This document shows positions 38,389 through 48,693 of a DNA stretch of 64,000 nt, one piece after another. Origin of the DNA: Bacteroidales bacterium (GTDB lineage Bacteria; Bacteroidota; Bacteroidia; Bacteroidales; VadinHA17); assembly GCA_009877105.1 (NCBI GenBank), contig WXFD01000026.1, forward strand, positions 37,857 through 101,856, in the 5' to 3' direction. Each line of letters starts with the position of its first letter. Position 1 is the first letter of the stretch. Both the position numbers and the translations under genes were made by a program. The notes under the pieces are model-generated. The model was not told the origin of the DNA. It ran no database searches and was given only the letters and a program-made list of their open reading frames with translations.

Positions 38389-38979
38389 ATGAATTTGATT
38401 ACCAGGAAAAAAGAGTATATAAACAAAGCAATAGCAGTCTTTAAGCAGGATGGTTTACGGTTATCACTGGAGGAGGTAGCCGGCAAAATGGGCATAACCA
38501 AGAAAACAATCTATAACCATTTCGACTCAAAAGATGAATTGCTGAAAGAATGTATTCTCTCAATTTCATCCGATATGCGTGAAGCCATGGGCGGACTGGA
38601 TGACAGGACCCGCTCCGCCATTGAGAACATGCGGCAGGCTTTTTCGCGGATAAATGATTTTTTTACAGTTCTCAGCCCGATATTCTTTTATGATATCATG
38701 CGGCTGAACCCGAATCAGGCAATGGCAGAACATCTTATCGGGTCGGATCTTTTTCAGCAAAAAATGGAGATAAACCTGAAGCAGGGGATTGAAGATGGTA
38801 TTTACAGAAAAAACCTCGACGTGGAATTTATAAGCCGCTATATTGCCTATTCTGTTTTCGGGTTTTATATCAACGGTCTGATTAACAGAAATCCCTACAT
38901 AACAAAATCATATTTCGCAGATATCGCCGAATACAATCTGCGGGCCATTGTTTCAGAAAAAGGGGAACTTCTGCTATAG
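38389..38979 (+). CDS. TetR/AcrR-family transcriptional regulator
   Basis: 196 residues. The N-terminal helix-turn-helix is clear: DGLRLSLEEVAGKMGITKKT then IYNHFDSKDELLKECI, the TetR signature. The C-terminal ligand/dimer domain is variable, as usual. It is followed after 51 bases by tolC-, adaptor- and RND-pump genes on the same strand, so it probably represses this operon and itself. Confidence 0.93.
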   Translation: MNLITRKKEYINKAIAVFKQDGLRLSLEEVAGKMGITKKTIYNHFDSKDELLKECILSISSDMREAMGGLDDRTRSAIENMRQAFSRINDFFTVLSPIFFYDIMRLNPNQAMAEHLIGSDLFQQKMEINLKQGIEDGIYRKNLDVEFISRYIAYSVFGFYINGLINRNPYITKSYFADIAEYNLRAIVSEKGELLL

Positions 38980-39030
38980 CATCATGCTCAAAGTATGACT
39001 TAATGTTAGAGACAATAAACCCAGGCACGT

Positions 39031-40476
39031 ATGAGAACAGTTCATTTCCAGTCATGTATGGTTTCATCGGGACACCAGGTTCAGAACCATTTACGTTTGA
39101 AACCGCATTTTATTAAATCAGCACTTATGGTGTGTTTTCTCTTGTTTGGTGTATCAGGCGTGTATTCGCAACAGGCCTTTTCGTTGCGGCAATGCCTTGA
39201 ATCTGCTGTCAGTAACAACCATAATCTGAAAAAAGCACAATATGACAAGGAAAAGGCTGCCTATGCCCGGCAGGAGATACTGGGTTCCCTGTTGCCGCAA
39301 ATCAGCGGTTCGGCAAGCCTGAACGACAACCTGAAAAAGGCAAGATTCATAATGCCCAATTTCATCAACGACATGTTGCCGCCCCAGGCACAGGATCCGA
39401 ACGCGAAAAAATACATGACCATTGAGATGGGAACAAATTTCAATGCCAGTGCAGGGGTGTCACTTAATCAGCAAATATTGAATTTCTCACTTTTCAATAC
39501 GCTGGAGATTGCCAGAATTGCCGAAAAAATGGCAAACCTTGGTGTTGAAGCCAGCGATGAGGAAGTTATATATCAGACGGCAATTTTGTTCTATTCCGTA
39601 CAATCCGCCGAATATGCAGTAAATCAGTTGGAGAATAGCGTTGAGCTGGTAAAGGAAATGTTGAAAACGATGGAGGTGAATTACGGGAACGGGCTGGTAA
39701 AAAAAGTAGATGTCGACAGGCTAAGGGTGAATCTCGTAAACCTGACAACTCAGAAAAGTGCCGTCAAAAGCGCTGCAGAGGTTCAAAAAAATCTGTTGAA
39801 GCTTCAAATGGGATTTGATGTGAACAGTCCGCTTGAAATTCAGCCCGTCAATCTTGCCTTGTTTGAAGAGAAAGCTGATGAAAATGTTGATTTACCATTC
39901 TCCCTGACTAACCAGACACCATATCGTTTGCTGCTGGAGAACCTGAATATGGCTGAAGTCCAAAGGAAATCAGCCATTCACGAAAATCTGCCCACGCTTT
40001 CACTCATATTCAATTATCAATACAACGGGGTGAGTGATGAATTTTTCAGGGGAGCGACCAATTACTGGTTTCCCAGTTCAGTAATCGGACTTAACCTGAG
40101 AGCCCCTGTTTTCAGCGGTTTCTCGCGCAGGGCCAGATTGCGGCAGATCAGTGTGGAGATACTTAAGACCAGGGAAGATGCCGCCATGCTCGAACAATCG
40201 CTTGGCATGGCATATAAAAATGCCCGGATGAAGTTGGATGATGCACGCAACACGATCGCGTTGCAACGGGAAAATCAGATACTGGCCGGGGAGGTATTGA
40301 ATATTGCAGAAAACAATTTCGTGCTGGGATTATCCTCGATGTCCGATATACTCAATGCCAGTCAGTCGCTTGTGCAGGCGCAGCTGAGTTATGCCGGCGC
40401 GTTGAATGATTACATGAAGGCATATATCGACCTGTATAAATCCGGGGGCAATATCCACAATTTAATGAATGAGTAA
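39031..40476 (+). CDS. TolC-family outer-membrane efflux channel
   Basis: 481 residues. The signal peptide is preceded by about 30 extra residues; a start at an internal ATG may be correct, and cleavage is near VYSQQAF. The mature part begins LRQCLESAVSNNHNLKKAQYDKEKA cut by helical repeats, with two TolC/OEP repeats (residues about 50-250 and 260-470). It forms the trimeric channel for the RND pump encoded downstream. Gap to the adaptor is 112 bases. Confidence 0.92.
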   Translation: MRTVHFQSCMVSSGHQVQNHLRLKPHFIKSALMVCFLLFGVSGVYSQQAFSLRQCLESAVSNNHNLKKAQYDKEKAAYARQEILGSLLPQISGSASLNDNLKKARFIMPNFINDMLPPQAQDPNAKKYMTIEMGTNFNASAGVSLNQQILNFSLFNTLEIARIAEKMANLGVEASDEEVIYQTAILFYSVQSAEYAVNQLENSVELVKEMLKTMEVNYGNGLVKKVDVDRLRVNLVNLTTQKSAVKSAAEVQKNLLKLQMGFDVNSPLEIQPVNLALFEEKADENVDLPFSLTNQTPYRLLLENLNMAEVQRKSAIHENLPTLSLIFNYQYNGVSDEFFRGATNYWFPSSVIGLNLRAPVFSGFSRRARLRQISVEILKTREDAAMLEQSLGMAYKNARMKLDDARNTIALQRENQILAGEVLNIAENNFVLGLSSMSDILNASQSLVQAQLSYAGALNDYMKAYIDLYKSGGNIHNLMNE

Positions 40477-40588
40477 TTAATACGTTATGAAATCCACATG
40501 ATACAAAATCACAAACAAGCCTGAAAATAAAACTCATGTGGGTTCCATGTGAACCACTTACTTTCAGTAGTATATAAATTTATTTTAC

Positions 40589-41641
40589 ATGAAAAAGACA
40601 GCTAACATATTATTGGTGTGTGCAGTGCTTGCGGTAATTGTACTTGTTCTCGTTTCGAATAAGAGGAGCACTGAAAGGAAAACCCGGATGGTAGCCGATG
40701 CTTCATCTGCCGTTGTGGTTAGAACGGCGGTTGTTAAAGACAGTACCTATCTCGTGAGTTTTTCATCAAGCGGGGTGCTGGAAGCCTTGCGCGATCTGAA
40801 ATTCATATCGGACGCCTCCGGGCGCGTGGTTGATATTTTTGCTGACGAAGGAAGTGTCGTGGAAAAGGGTAAAGTGCTGCTCCAGCTCGATGATGAAATG
40901 CTTCGTGCCGAGGCAGCCTCAAGCGGAGCAGCGCTTGAAGGTTTGAAAAAGGATTATGAAAGGTATAAAAGCTCGAATGAACAGGGCGGAGTAACGGACC
41001 AGCAGCTCGATAATATCCGCACGCAGATGGTTGCGGCTGAAAGCCGTTACATAACCAGCAGGCGTCATCTTTCCGACGCTTCGGTAAAGGCCCCTATTTC
41101 AGGAACAATCTATCGGCGTTATGTGGAAGTGGGCAGTTATGTGAACCCGGGAACAGTGTTGTTCGATATTATCGACTATTCGCATATGAGGGCGATATGT
41201 TACGTTACGGGGAAACAAGTTCTGGAGATCAGCAGGGGGCAACCTGTGACTGTTGAGTGTGAAACCTTCCCGGGTGAAACATTCACAGGGAAGATCACAT
41301 ATATCGGCGAAAAGGCTGACCGCTCGCTGAACTTCCCCGTCGAGATAACCGTTGCAGGTCATAAAAAAGAGTTGAGACCGGGGATGTTTGTTACAATACA
41401 TTTTAATTCCGCAGCGATGAAAAAGGGGATCCTTATCCCCAGGAATGCCGTCAGCGGAAGCGTGCAGTCTGCACATGTGTTTGTAGTTTCGAACAATGTC
41501 GCTAATAAGCGGAATGTAATCATCAGCAATATGGTTGGCGGGCAGGTGGAAGTTCTCCGGGGATTGCAGCCCGGCGATAGTATTGTGACAGGAGGCCTGA
41601 TAAATGTTACGGACGGCATAAAAGTCAGAATCATTCAGTGA
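40589..41641 (+). CDS. RND efflux membrane fusion protein (periplasmic adaptor)
   Basis: 350 residues with an N-terminal membrane anchor (ANILLVCAVLAVIVLVLV). A lipoyl-like barrel segment (SGRVVDIFADEGSVVEKGKVLLQLD), helical hairpin, the second lipoyl half (VKAPISGTIYRRYVEVGSYV) and beta-barrel domain occur in the usual order. Links the RND pump to TolC. Gap to the RND gene is 24 bases. Confidence 0.95.
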   Translation: MKKTANILLVCAVLAVIVLVLVSNKRSTERKTRMVADASSAVVVRTAVVKDSTYLVSFSSSGVLEALRDLKFISDASGRVVDIFADEGSVVEKGKVLLQLDDEMLRAEAASSGAALEGLKKDYERYKSSNEQGGVTDQQLDNIRTQMVAAESRYITSRRHLSDASVKAPISGTIYRRYVEVGSYVNPGTVLFDIIDYSHMRAICYVTGKQVLEISRGQPVTVECETFPGETFTGKITYIGEKADRSLNFPVEITVAGHKKELRPGMFVTIHFNSAAMKKGILIPRNAVSGSVQSAHVFVVSNNVANKRNVIISNMVGGQVEVLRGLQPGDSIVTGGLINVTDGIKVRIIQ

Positions 41642-41665
41642 CGCAGCGTTTTAAAAACCAGGAAG

Positions 41666-44600
41666 ATGAAAATTTCAGAAATATCCATAAAACGGCCGAC
41701 ATATGTCATCGTGTTGTTCCTGTTGCTGGCGGTTCTGGGTGTTTTAGCCTATAGCAGCCTCAGCGTGGAGCTGATGCCGAAGTTTACTCCTCCGGTGCTC
41801 AATGTGCAGATTGTTTATCCGGGCGCCTCGCCCGGTGAGGTGGAAAACTCCCTCACCCGTAAAGTTGAAGATGCCCTTTCTGCGATGGAAGGAATTGATC
41901 AGTTGCAGTCATTTTCATTTGAAGGAATGTCAATGCTGATAGTTTCGTTCGTTTACGGAACAGATATCGACAAATCAATGACAGATGCCCAGAACCTGCT
42001 AAGTGCAAAACGGGCGGAACTGCCGCGCGAGATCCTTTCACCGGCCATTTCTAAAATATCAGTGGATGAAAAACCAATCCTGATTCTTTCGGCAACTTCA
42101 AGTATGGAACCAGCCCGCTTTTACGACCTTGCAGACAAGTACCTGATCCCTGAGCTCTCCCGTGTGAGGGGTGTCGCCAGGATAACACTGATCGGGGGCA
42201 GCCAGCGCGAGATACAGGTCAATTTCAACCAGGAAAAGCTGAAAGCCTTCGGGATCTCGCCAATGATGATCCAGAACGCAATTCGGGCTGCCAATCTTGA
42301 TTTCCCGACCGGCTATCTGCACAGTGAGGAATCGCAGACTGCTGTCCGCCTTTCAGGCAAGCTTAACAATATTGAGGAGTTGCGAAGGCTGGTTGTAAAC
42401 ACATCGCCAAACGGAGCACAAATCCGGCTGAGCGACATTGCAGAGGTGTCGGATGTTGTGAAGGATCCGGTTAAACTGGGGAGGATTAACGGGCAGGATG
42501 CTATCCTTATCAGCCTGCAAAAACAATCTGATGCAAACGCCATCAGGGTAAGCGAACAGGTGATGAAAACCATCAGCCGGTTGCATGACGCCTATCACTC
42601 AGTAGGGCTGACGATAGGCGTGGTGCAAAATACCACTGATTTCACTCACCGGTCCATCAATTCCGTTATCACTGATCTGTTGCTTGCCGTTCTCCTTGTC
42701 TCTCTTGTCATACTGTTCTTCCTGAACAACATCCGCAATGCGCTTATCATAATGGTGGTTGTGCCGGTATCGCTCATATCGACATTCATAGGGATGAAGC
42801 TTTTCAATTTTACCCTGAACCTGATGTCGCTGCTCGCACTGTCGCTGGTTATCGGGGTGCTTGTGGATGATGCCATCGTGGTTATCGAGAACGTATACCG
42901 TCATGTGGAGATGGGCAAAAACCGGGTAAAAGCCTCTTTTGATGCGATGAACGAGATCGGCTTCACGGTTATTTCCATAACCATTGTGCTGGTGATGGTA
43001 TTTTTGCCGGTCATCTTTACAAACACTCTCGTTTCAGACATCCTTCGGCAGTTTTGCGCTGTGATCGTTATTTCCATTCTGTTCAGTCTGCTGGCAGCCC
43101 TCACCCTTGTGCCGCTGCTGACTTCAAGGTTCGGGAATATTCAGGAAATTAAAGCGGCCGGCATTTTCGATAAAATGCTGAAAAGCTTTAACATCGGCAT
43201 ATCCCGTTTCAGCATGTGGGTGTCCGGTATTCTGAATTGGGGCCTGGGAAACAAACGCAGGGTGGGAGTGGTGGTATTCGTTATTACCCTGGCCGTTATG
43301 TCTTTGTTCCCGCTGGGATTTATAAATTTCGAGTTTCAGCCATATATTGACCGTGGTGAGTTTATCGTGCAGCTGGAAATGCCAAAAAGCATTTCCATGG
43401 AAGAGTCGAATGCCCTTGTTCAGCGGGCCGAAAGCTGGTTTCTGAGCCGCCCGGAAGTCGAAAATGTCGTAACCATGGTGGGAATTACCAGCGACAATAC
43501 CCAAAGCACAAAAGGAACCCCTTATCTCGCCGAGCTGAATGTGAAGCTTAAAAAACAAAAAGAAGGAACCGAAACCTATATCACCCGGATCCGGAAACCG
43601 CTGTCGGATTTCCTGGTTGATGCAAGGGTGAACATATTCAGTGTGAGCCTTACCGGAACAGCATCGAAAGCTGCGGTGGAATATATTATTACCGGGAACA
43701 ACGCCGATTCTGTTCTGCTATTCGCTGAAAGGGCACTTGAAACCCTTGGTACCATCCCCGGTGTAATGCAGCAGGAGCTCTCGGTTGAAAATGCAACTCC
43801 CGAGATCAACGTGACAATAAACCGCGATAAGATGTCATTGCTCGGCCTTTCCCTTGATAATGTCGGCGCGGTTATGCAAATGAATTTCCAGGGAAATTAT
43901 CAGATGAAATTCTCCCGGGACAATTACGAGTACGATATCAACATACGCTCGGACAGGGCTTACAGGGAGAAACCTGAGAACGTGTCAGATCTGGTATTTG
44001 TGAACAATCGTGGTGAAAACGTCAGGTTGTCGCAATTTGCCGATATTTCGATGGGAACCGGTCCGAACCGCCTGGAGCGCTTTGACCGGAACAGTTCAGT
44101 GACCCTGCGTTCGCAGGTTTTTGGCCTGCCCCCAGGTGCTGTTTCAAAACAGTTCATGGCAAAAATAGACAAGATGCATATGCCTGAAGGTTTACGTTTA
44201 CAGGCAACGGGCGACATGAAAAAAATGAGCGATTCCATGAGCGTTCTTACCACCGCACTCATGCTGTCGCTGATGCTTATATATCTATCAATGGTTGTGC
44301 TGTATAACAACTGGACAGATCCGTTTGTTGTAATGTTCTCCATCCCTTTTTCCATCGTCGGCGCCATACTGGCGCTGGCACTTACCAACACTGCCATGAG
44401 TATTTATGCAATGCTGGGACTGGTAATGCTGGTGGGACTGGTGGCTAAAAACGCCATACTTCTCGTGGATTTTGCCAATGATGCGCGGCATGAAGGCATG
44501 AGCATTGACCAGGCCCTGATCCGGGCCGTTCAGATCCGTACCCGCCCCATCCTGATGACAGCCCTGTCAACGATTATCGGAATGCTACCCGTGGCTCTGT

Positions 44601-44779
44601 CGAAAGGGTCGGGCGCTGAATTACGCAACGGCATGGCCTGGGTGATTATCGGAGGAATGACAATGTCAACCCTTTTAACATTGGTGGTGGTGCCGATAGT
44701 GTATAAAATACTGCACCCTGCCCGGAGGAACAGGAAAGAGAAAGCCGACATTGAAAAACTGATGCATGCAACGGACTAA
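41666..44779 (+). CDS. RND (AcrB/HAE1) efflux pump
   Basis: 1037 residues. The N-terminus MKISEISIKRPTYVIVLFLL and the PGASPGEVE and LSVELMPKFTPPVLNV segments are family hallmarks. The proton-relay helix has GVLVDDAIVVIENVYRH with two Asp. Twelve membrane helices and two large periplasmic loops fit the family. The substrate (drug, bile-like compound or lipid) cannot be read from the sequence. Last gene of the tetR-tolC-adaptor-pump operon. Confidence 0.96.
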   Translation: MKISEISIKRPTYVIVLFLLLAVLGVLAYSSLSVELMPKFTPPVLNVQIVYPGASPGEVENSLTRKVEDALSAMEGIDQLQSFSFEGMSMLIVSFVYGTDIDKSMTDAQNLLSAKRAELPREILSPAISKISVDEKPILILSATSSMEPARFYDLADKYLIPELSRVRGVARITLIGGSQREIQVNFNQEKLKAFGISPMMIQNAIRAANLDFPTGYLHSEESQTAVRLSGKLNNIEELRRLVVNTSPNGAQIRLSDIAEVSDVVKDPVKLGRINGQDAILISLQKQSDANAIRVSEQVMKTISRLHDAYHSVGLTIGVVQNTTDFTHRSINSVITDLLLAVLLVSLVILFFLNNIRNALIIMVVVPVSLISTFIGMKLFNFTLNLMSLLALSLVIGVLVDDAIVVIENVYRHVEMGKNRVKASFDAMNEIGFTVISITIVLVMVFLPVIFTNTLVSDILRQFCAVIVISILFSLLAALTLVPLLTSRFGNIQEIKAAGIFDKMLKSFNIGISRFSMWVSGILNWGLGNKRRVGVVVFVITLAVMSLFPLGFINFEFQPYIDRGEFIVQLEMPKSISMEESNALVQRAESWFLSRPEVENVVTMVGITSDNTQSTKGTPYLAELNVKLKKQKEGTETYITRIRKPLSDFLVDARVNIFSVSLTGTASKAAVEYIITGNNADSVLLFAERALETLGTIPGVMQQELSVENATPEINVTINRDKMSLLGLSLDNVGAVMQMNFQGNYQMKFSRDNYEYDINIRSDRAYREKPENVSDLVFVNNRGENVRLSQFADISMGTGPNRLERFDRNSSVTLRSQVFGLPPGAVSKQFMAKIDKMHMPEGLRLQATGDMKKMSDSMSVLTTALMLSLMLIYLSMVVLYNNWTDPFVVMFSIPFSIVGAILALALTNTAMSIYAMLGLVMLVGLVAKNAILLVDFANDARHEGMSIDQALIRAVQIRTRPILMTALSTIIGMLPVALSKGSGAELRNGMAWVIIGGMTMSTLLTLVVVPIVYKILHPARRNRKEKADIEKLMHATD

Positions 44780-45080
44780 CCGGTTGAAACCATTCCTTAA
44801 CGGATCGGAAGATTTATCATTCTTTGATCAAACGGTCCTTCAGCCTGAACGCGAGATGGGTCCGCACGACAGGATCGACTTGAAAAAGCCGGTTTAGCCA
44901 GGGATCAAATCATTCAACCTTTTCACGGGTCATGGAGCTTGCAATTCCCGGCAGATGACTGTCCCAAAGCCCGCTTCCATGGATGAACAAAAATGGAAGT
45001 ACCGGTCAGGACCATGAAAATCTGATGAAACGTGATATTCACACAAGGCTCCGGGAAAGGACAGGGGTTCAACCTCCTCT
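44780..45080. other. Spacer after the efflux operon
   Basis: About 300 bases without a gene. A minus-strand reading shows short protein-like stretches (for example LPFLFIHGSGLWDSHLPG) broken by stops; this might be an old remnant but nothing was identified. Confidence 0.4.
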
Positions 45081-45662
45081 TTAACCCGACCGGCTCTTTT
45101 TCTTAAATCGTCTGATCATCTCAATAATTAAGAAAGATACACCAATGAATGAAAGCAGATCTGCCAGATTACCACTCGGTGATTGAAACACCTGAATGAA
45201 ATCTGTTGTGAAGGGAGCAAACAGGTCATCGAGTAAATTACCCAGAATTCCTGCCGTAAGGCATACCAATGCAATAAATGCCGGCTTATTGTTCCTATTA
45301 TCTAGCTTCACATAATATTTATATACGGGAAATGCTGACAGTATTATGATCATCCGGAGAACAAGAAAGATCACTTTGGTCCAGTCTGGCAGGTCGGGTA
45401 CAAACCAGGAAAAACTTTTATAATTCTGAACATAGTAAATAAACAAAACATCAGCTATGACAGTAATTCGTGTTCCCGGCAAAACTGTTTCCCTGATCAG
45501 TCCCTTTGTAATTTGATCAATGCCCGCAAGCAAACAGGCCCACCCTATCCACCTGAGAACTTCCCTGCACTCCGGGGCCTTTCCTGTCAGCCTCTTGTCA
45601 GTCTGATGGTTATTGACCGGCAAGTTTTCCGGCAAGCCGTTCTGCCAGATTTTCAATGTCAT
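45081..45662 (-). CDS. Signal peptidase II-like aspartic protease (LspA family)
   Basis: 193 residues, four membrane helices. Family landmarks: DQITK after the first helix, GILGNLLDD with the first catalytic Asp (the usual GNxxDR has Asp for Arg) and SGNLADLLSF with the second. LspA cleaves lipoprotein signal peptides. This gene lies beside an ADP-ribosylglycohydrolase rather than in a housekeeping setting, so it is likely a paralogue. Its 5' end overlaps the preceding gene by 52 bases; no later ATG precedes the first helix. Confidence 0.75.
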   Translation of the reverse strand: MTLKIWQNGLPENLPVNNHQTDKRLTGKAPECREVLRWIGWACLLAGIDQITKGLIRETVLPGTRITVIADVLFIYYVQNYKSFSWFVPDLPDWTKVIFLVLRMIIILSAFPVYKYYVKLDNRNNKPAFIALVCLTAGILGNLLDDLFAPFTTDFIQVFQSPSGNLADLLSFIGVSFLIIEMIRRFKKKSRSG

Positions 45663-46588
45663 CTTTCCTTGCTAATTGGGTTATCCATTTTGTTGGAATG
45701 TTGTCAAATCCGTACAGAAGCCCTGCAAGACCGCCCGTCACTGCGCCTGTCGTATCAGTATCGTTACCCAGATTTACTGCTTTTAAAACGGCACTTTTGT
45801 AATTGTCTGTTGTCAGCAGGCACCATATACTCGCTTCAAGTGTATACAAAACATAGCCGCCGCTTTGAATTTTATCTTCGGACACTTTGTGAATGTCGTC
45901 TTTAAACAATCTGTCGAAATGCGCAATCTCTGCCTGACTGATTGAAATGCTTTTCAGGTGATCTGGAATCTCAGTTTTTAGATTGCTGTAAATTTCAAAT
46001 TTGTCCTTACCTGAAAGAATTTGCCGGGAAAATTCCAGGTAGTAAAAACATGCTATTACCGAACGAATATGCCCATGAGTGATTGACGATACTTTTTGTG
46101 TAATGCCGAAGCGTTCATTAACTGGTTTTTCAATCAGATAAAAAAAGCAAAGGCAAAATCCGCATAAGGGAACCATTGCCATTCTCGTTTTCTTCAAACC
46201 CGCCTGCCAATTCAGGTTTTATGCCTTTTGCAAGTCGTGAAACTGCCTGTTGGGTTGTGATGCCAATGTCAAATACTTTTCCGCGGGGTGTCCAGAAGTT
46301 TTGATAATACCATCTGACAAAATTCTGTCCGATTGTATTCATGTCAAATTCCTGCGTCAATGCTTCTGCAAGACAAAATGTAAGTGAACTGTCGTCCGAC
46401 CATGTTCCGGCCGGCAGGTGATAAGTGCCGAAGCCTTTCATATCAGTTACGGGATCTTTGCTAAGGGAATGCCTGCTTTCAAACTCAACAGGCACACCCA
46501 AAGCATCACCAACGGCAACACCGAAGAGAGCAGATTTTATTTCTTCCCGGAAATCAATATCTCCGGGGTGCGGAAACCATGTTTCCAT
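45610..46588 (-). pseudogene. ADP-ribosylglycohydrolase, split by a frameshift
   Basis: Two frames make up one DraG/ADP-ribosylglycohydrolase. The N-terminal part (46588-46130) has SALFGVAVGDALGVPVEFES and the metal site GTWSDDSSLTFCLAE; the C-terminal part (to 45610) has the second metal motif NLGNDTDTTGAVTGGLAGLL. They join at a run of seven A (46140-46146 on the plus strand): NGNGSLMRILPL continues as FFYLIEKPVNERF in the other frame. A single-base insertion or deletion in the run explains it. Either a real mutation, phase variation or a sequencing error. All motifs otherwise complete. Confidence 0.85.
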
Positions 46589-47009
46589 GACTGTCCCAAT
46601 CCTTTACTTCATCTGATCCGGTTTTTACACTTCGCTTTGAACGGATGTTGTGAACATCGCTTCCCAGAAGTGCCCCTGCAATAAGAAATGTAAAAATTCC
46701 AACGTCAGTGTCATCGTCATTGTTTTTATATTTCTCATGATTTCTTTCTGTCCAGAATTCTGTTATTGAATATCCATCAGTTTCTTTATTGAGTTTTGCT
46801 TTATAAATTCCATAACCCGTCCGGGATCGATGAAAATAGAGCCATTCATTTTCGTAATAGACAAACCATTTGTCCTCCATCGGCTGGGGAACAAGTCCTT
46901 TTGACAATTTTAAAAATTGCCTGCCGGTAAAATGCAAATCAATTGCAATCCGTTTCGGGTTGTCAATTGCTTGGGTTTTCCAGGAATCTTTTGTTGCTGT
47001 TTCATTCAT
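46554..47009 (-). CDS. Unrecognised protein next to ADP-ribosylglycohydrolase
   Basis: 151 residues from the ATG at 47009 (MNETATKDSW); a start at 47045 adds 12. No signal peptide. A tract KWFVYYENEWLYFHRSRTG and YGIYKAKL, then an acidic NNDDDTD, suggests a small beta-rich fold. It overlaps the ADP-ribosylglycohydrolase start by 35 bases, so the two are likely cotranslated. Function unknown; partner or target of ADP-ribose removal is speculation. Confidence 0.7.
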   Translation of the reverse strand: MNETATKDSWKTQAIDNPKRIAIDLHFTGRQFLKLSKGLVPQPMEDKWFVYYENEWLYFHRSRTGYGIYKAKLNKETDGYSITEFWTERNHEKYKNNDDDTDVGIFTFLIAGALLGSDVHNIRSKRSVKTGSDEVKDWDSHGNMVSAPRRY

Positions 47010-47204
47010 CTGCAATAGTATTGGTTTTTTGATCTCCGCCAACATCTGACGCTTTGATCCGCAGGGAAGAACTATGATGCAAGATCATCTTATGCCGGTT
47101 ATTCACTGTGTCAGATGAATTGCAAATCGTACTGAAATCCCTACGGCCAGTCATCGTATGTTCTGTAACCGGTTTTTTCCTTTCAGTCAACTGATCCTGT
47201 TCCA

Positions 47205-48284
47205 TTATTTGGTTAAACAGGGGAGTAAGTCCTTACTGAAATAAGGTTCCTGGCAGCTCCAGAACATATAACTGACATGAAGAAAATCCTTTGCAAAGGC
47301 GTGCAGTAAAGGAACAATATTTTCATGTCCATGCAGTCCCTGGCCTGGATTGTCTTCATAATCATTGTCCGCGCATGTTTTTCCAATGTAGTTTCCATCC
47401 TGAACAGCAATTCCCAGCGGAACAGTAAATTTATTTTCGTGCATCATTGCAATGATATGATTGAGCTGTCCCTCTCTCCGAACCATTAGATCAGGCCCTC
47501 CTAATCCCACACCAATCTTTTGCCCGTATTGATAAACCGAACGTAAATATCCTTCATCTTCCCAAGGCAACCATTCTCCGGGCATAAAATTAGCATACTG
47601 CATGGTAGTCGAGACCGGAAAGGCTTTTTTAAGTGCAAGCATATTTGTTTTTATACTTTCGGCATAGCGCTTCGGGGTAAAGGTGGAATCGACCTTCCCG
47701 TTAATATCCACGGCACTTTCCTGAAGGTTGATTCCTTCAATTTTACCATCGAATTCTTCCCCGAGCTTTTTCATCAGGATAGCAAATCGATGCTGCACCA
47801 TTGCATTCCATCTTTTGGCCACCCATCCGTCTGCAATCCCATTGTCATTGATTGATGGGGTACAGCCCCCATCAAATTCAACACTCATCAAATAATCGGG
47901 AATGGCTTTGTATTTCAAATCGAAGGTTACATCCTGAAACTGTATAAATAATTTTTTACCATGAGATAAAAGATAATTGTAATCTTCACGGATAATTGAG
48001 AAGTCATACCCGTCCCTTTCGGGTTCCAGCTGTCTCCAGGAGTACATTATCTGCGCCCCGGCAATTCTTTGAACTTTCAGGAACGGATGATTATGGATCA
48101 TTTCCCGGTCGCGGGCGAAATAAACAAAATGTTTAATACTGTCTTTTTCCAGTGGGCAGCCGGCATTCAAATACTGCTTATAGGCATTTGCATATCGGAC
48201 GGATGGGTTATCACTCTGTCCGGATAGAAGCAGGGGGAAAAAAAATCCTGTTAACAATATGAGCAGTATCTTTTTATTTTTCAT
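47205..48284 (-). CDS. Secreted TIM-barrel glycoside-hydrolase-like protein
   Basis: 359 residues from the ATG at 48284 (MKNKKILLILLTGFFFPLLL), which gives a signal peptide ending near SGQSDN. The mature sequence looks like a (beta/alpha)8 glycosidase: QIMYSWRQLEPERDGYDFSI, GKKLFIQFQDVTF, and EGINLQESAVD with a possible catalytic Glu. Family number not assigned. An in-frame ATG at 48317 would add 11 residues before the signal peptide. Confidence 0.7.
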   Translation of the reverse strand: MKNKKILLILLTGFFFPLLLSGQSDNPSVRYANAYKQYLNAGCPLEKDSIKHFVYFARDREMIHNHPFLKVQRIAGAQIMYSWRQLEPERDGYDFSIIREDYNYLLSHGKKLFIQFQDVTFDLKYKAIPDYLMSVEFDGGCTPSINDNGIADGWVAKRWNAMVQHRFAILMKKLGEEFDGKIEGINLQESAVDINGKVDSTFTPKRYAESIKTNMLALKKAFPVSTTMQYANFMPGEWLPWEDEGYLRSVYQYGQKIGVGLGGPDLMVRREGQLNHIIAMMHENKFTVPLGIAVQDGNYIGKTCADNDYEDNPGQGLHGHENIVPLLHAFAKDFLHVSYMFWSCQEPYFSKDLLPCLTK

Positions 48285-48456
48285 CAATCCATATGACAGA
48301 AACTGATCCGTATCCAAACCCTAAATCAAAAGACATATTTTCATTGCCCGACATGTACGATCCTATCACAATTATGGCCTTTCCTTCTCCATCCGCGGTG
48401 AAGCCGTTACAGATACGCCTCCCTGGCCTGGTATACTTTGCGTGGTGACATTGCAT
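48274..48456 (-). CDS. Short hypothetical frame upstream of the TIM-barrel gene
   Basis: 60 codons whose end overlaps the next gene's start by 11 bases. It has GKAIIVIGSYMSGNENMSFD and a Gly-rich end, resembling a secreted-domain tail, but no start signal is convincing. Might be a broken C-terminal domain. Confidence 0.2.
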   Translation of the reverse strand: MQCHHAKYTRPGRRICNGFTADGEGKAIIVIGSYMSGNENMSFDLGFGYGSVSVIWIDEK

Positions 48457-48693
48457 TCAAACAAAGGATTAAAGTTAATCAATTTTCAACTAAGCTTTAC
48501 CTCCCCGACTGAAGATCCATTTATTGAGCAAGCTTGTATTAGATATATATTTTACATCAGGATAACAAATAAAAGCAGAAATCACTGACCCGATTAATTG
48601 GTTGGCCTGATTTCCTCGTTAACCCTTATTTGTAAGTCCATCCTGTTCCGAACAAGAAAAACCTGCAGTGTTCCTTTAAAAAGCCATCTGCAA
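48457..48693. other. Spacer upstream of the TIM-barrel gene
   Basis: About 240 AT-rich bases with no gene, between the small frame and the end of the lipoprotein gene. Confidence 0.4.

Noticed and set aside
47002..47205. 67-codon minus-strand frame between the unknown gene and the TIM-barrel gene
   Set aside because: Low-quality composition and overlaps the start region of the neighbouring gene.
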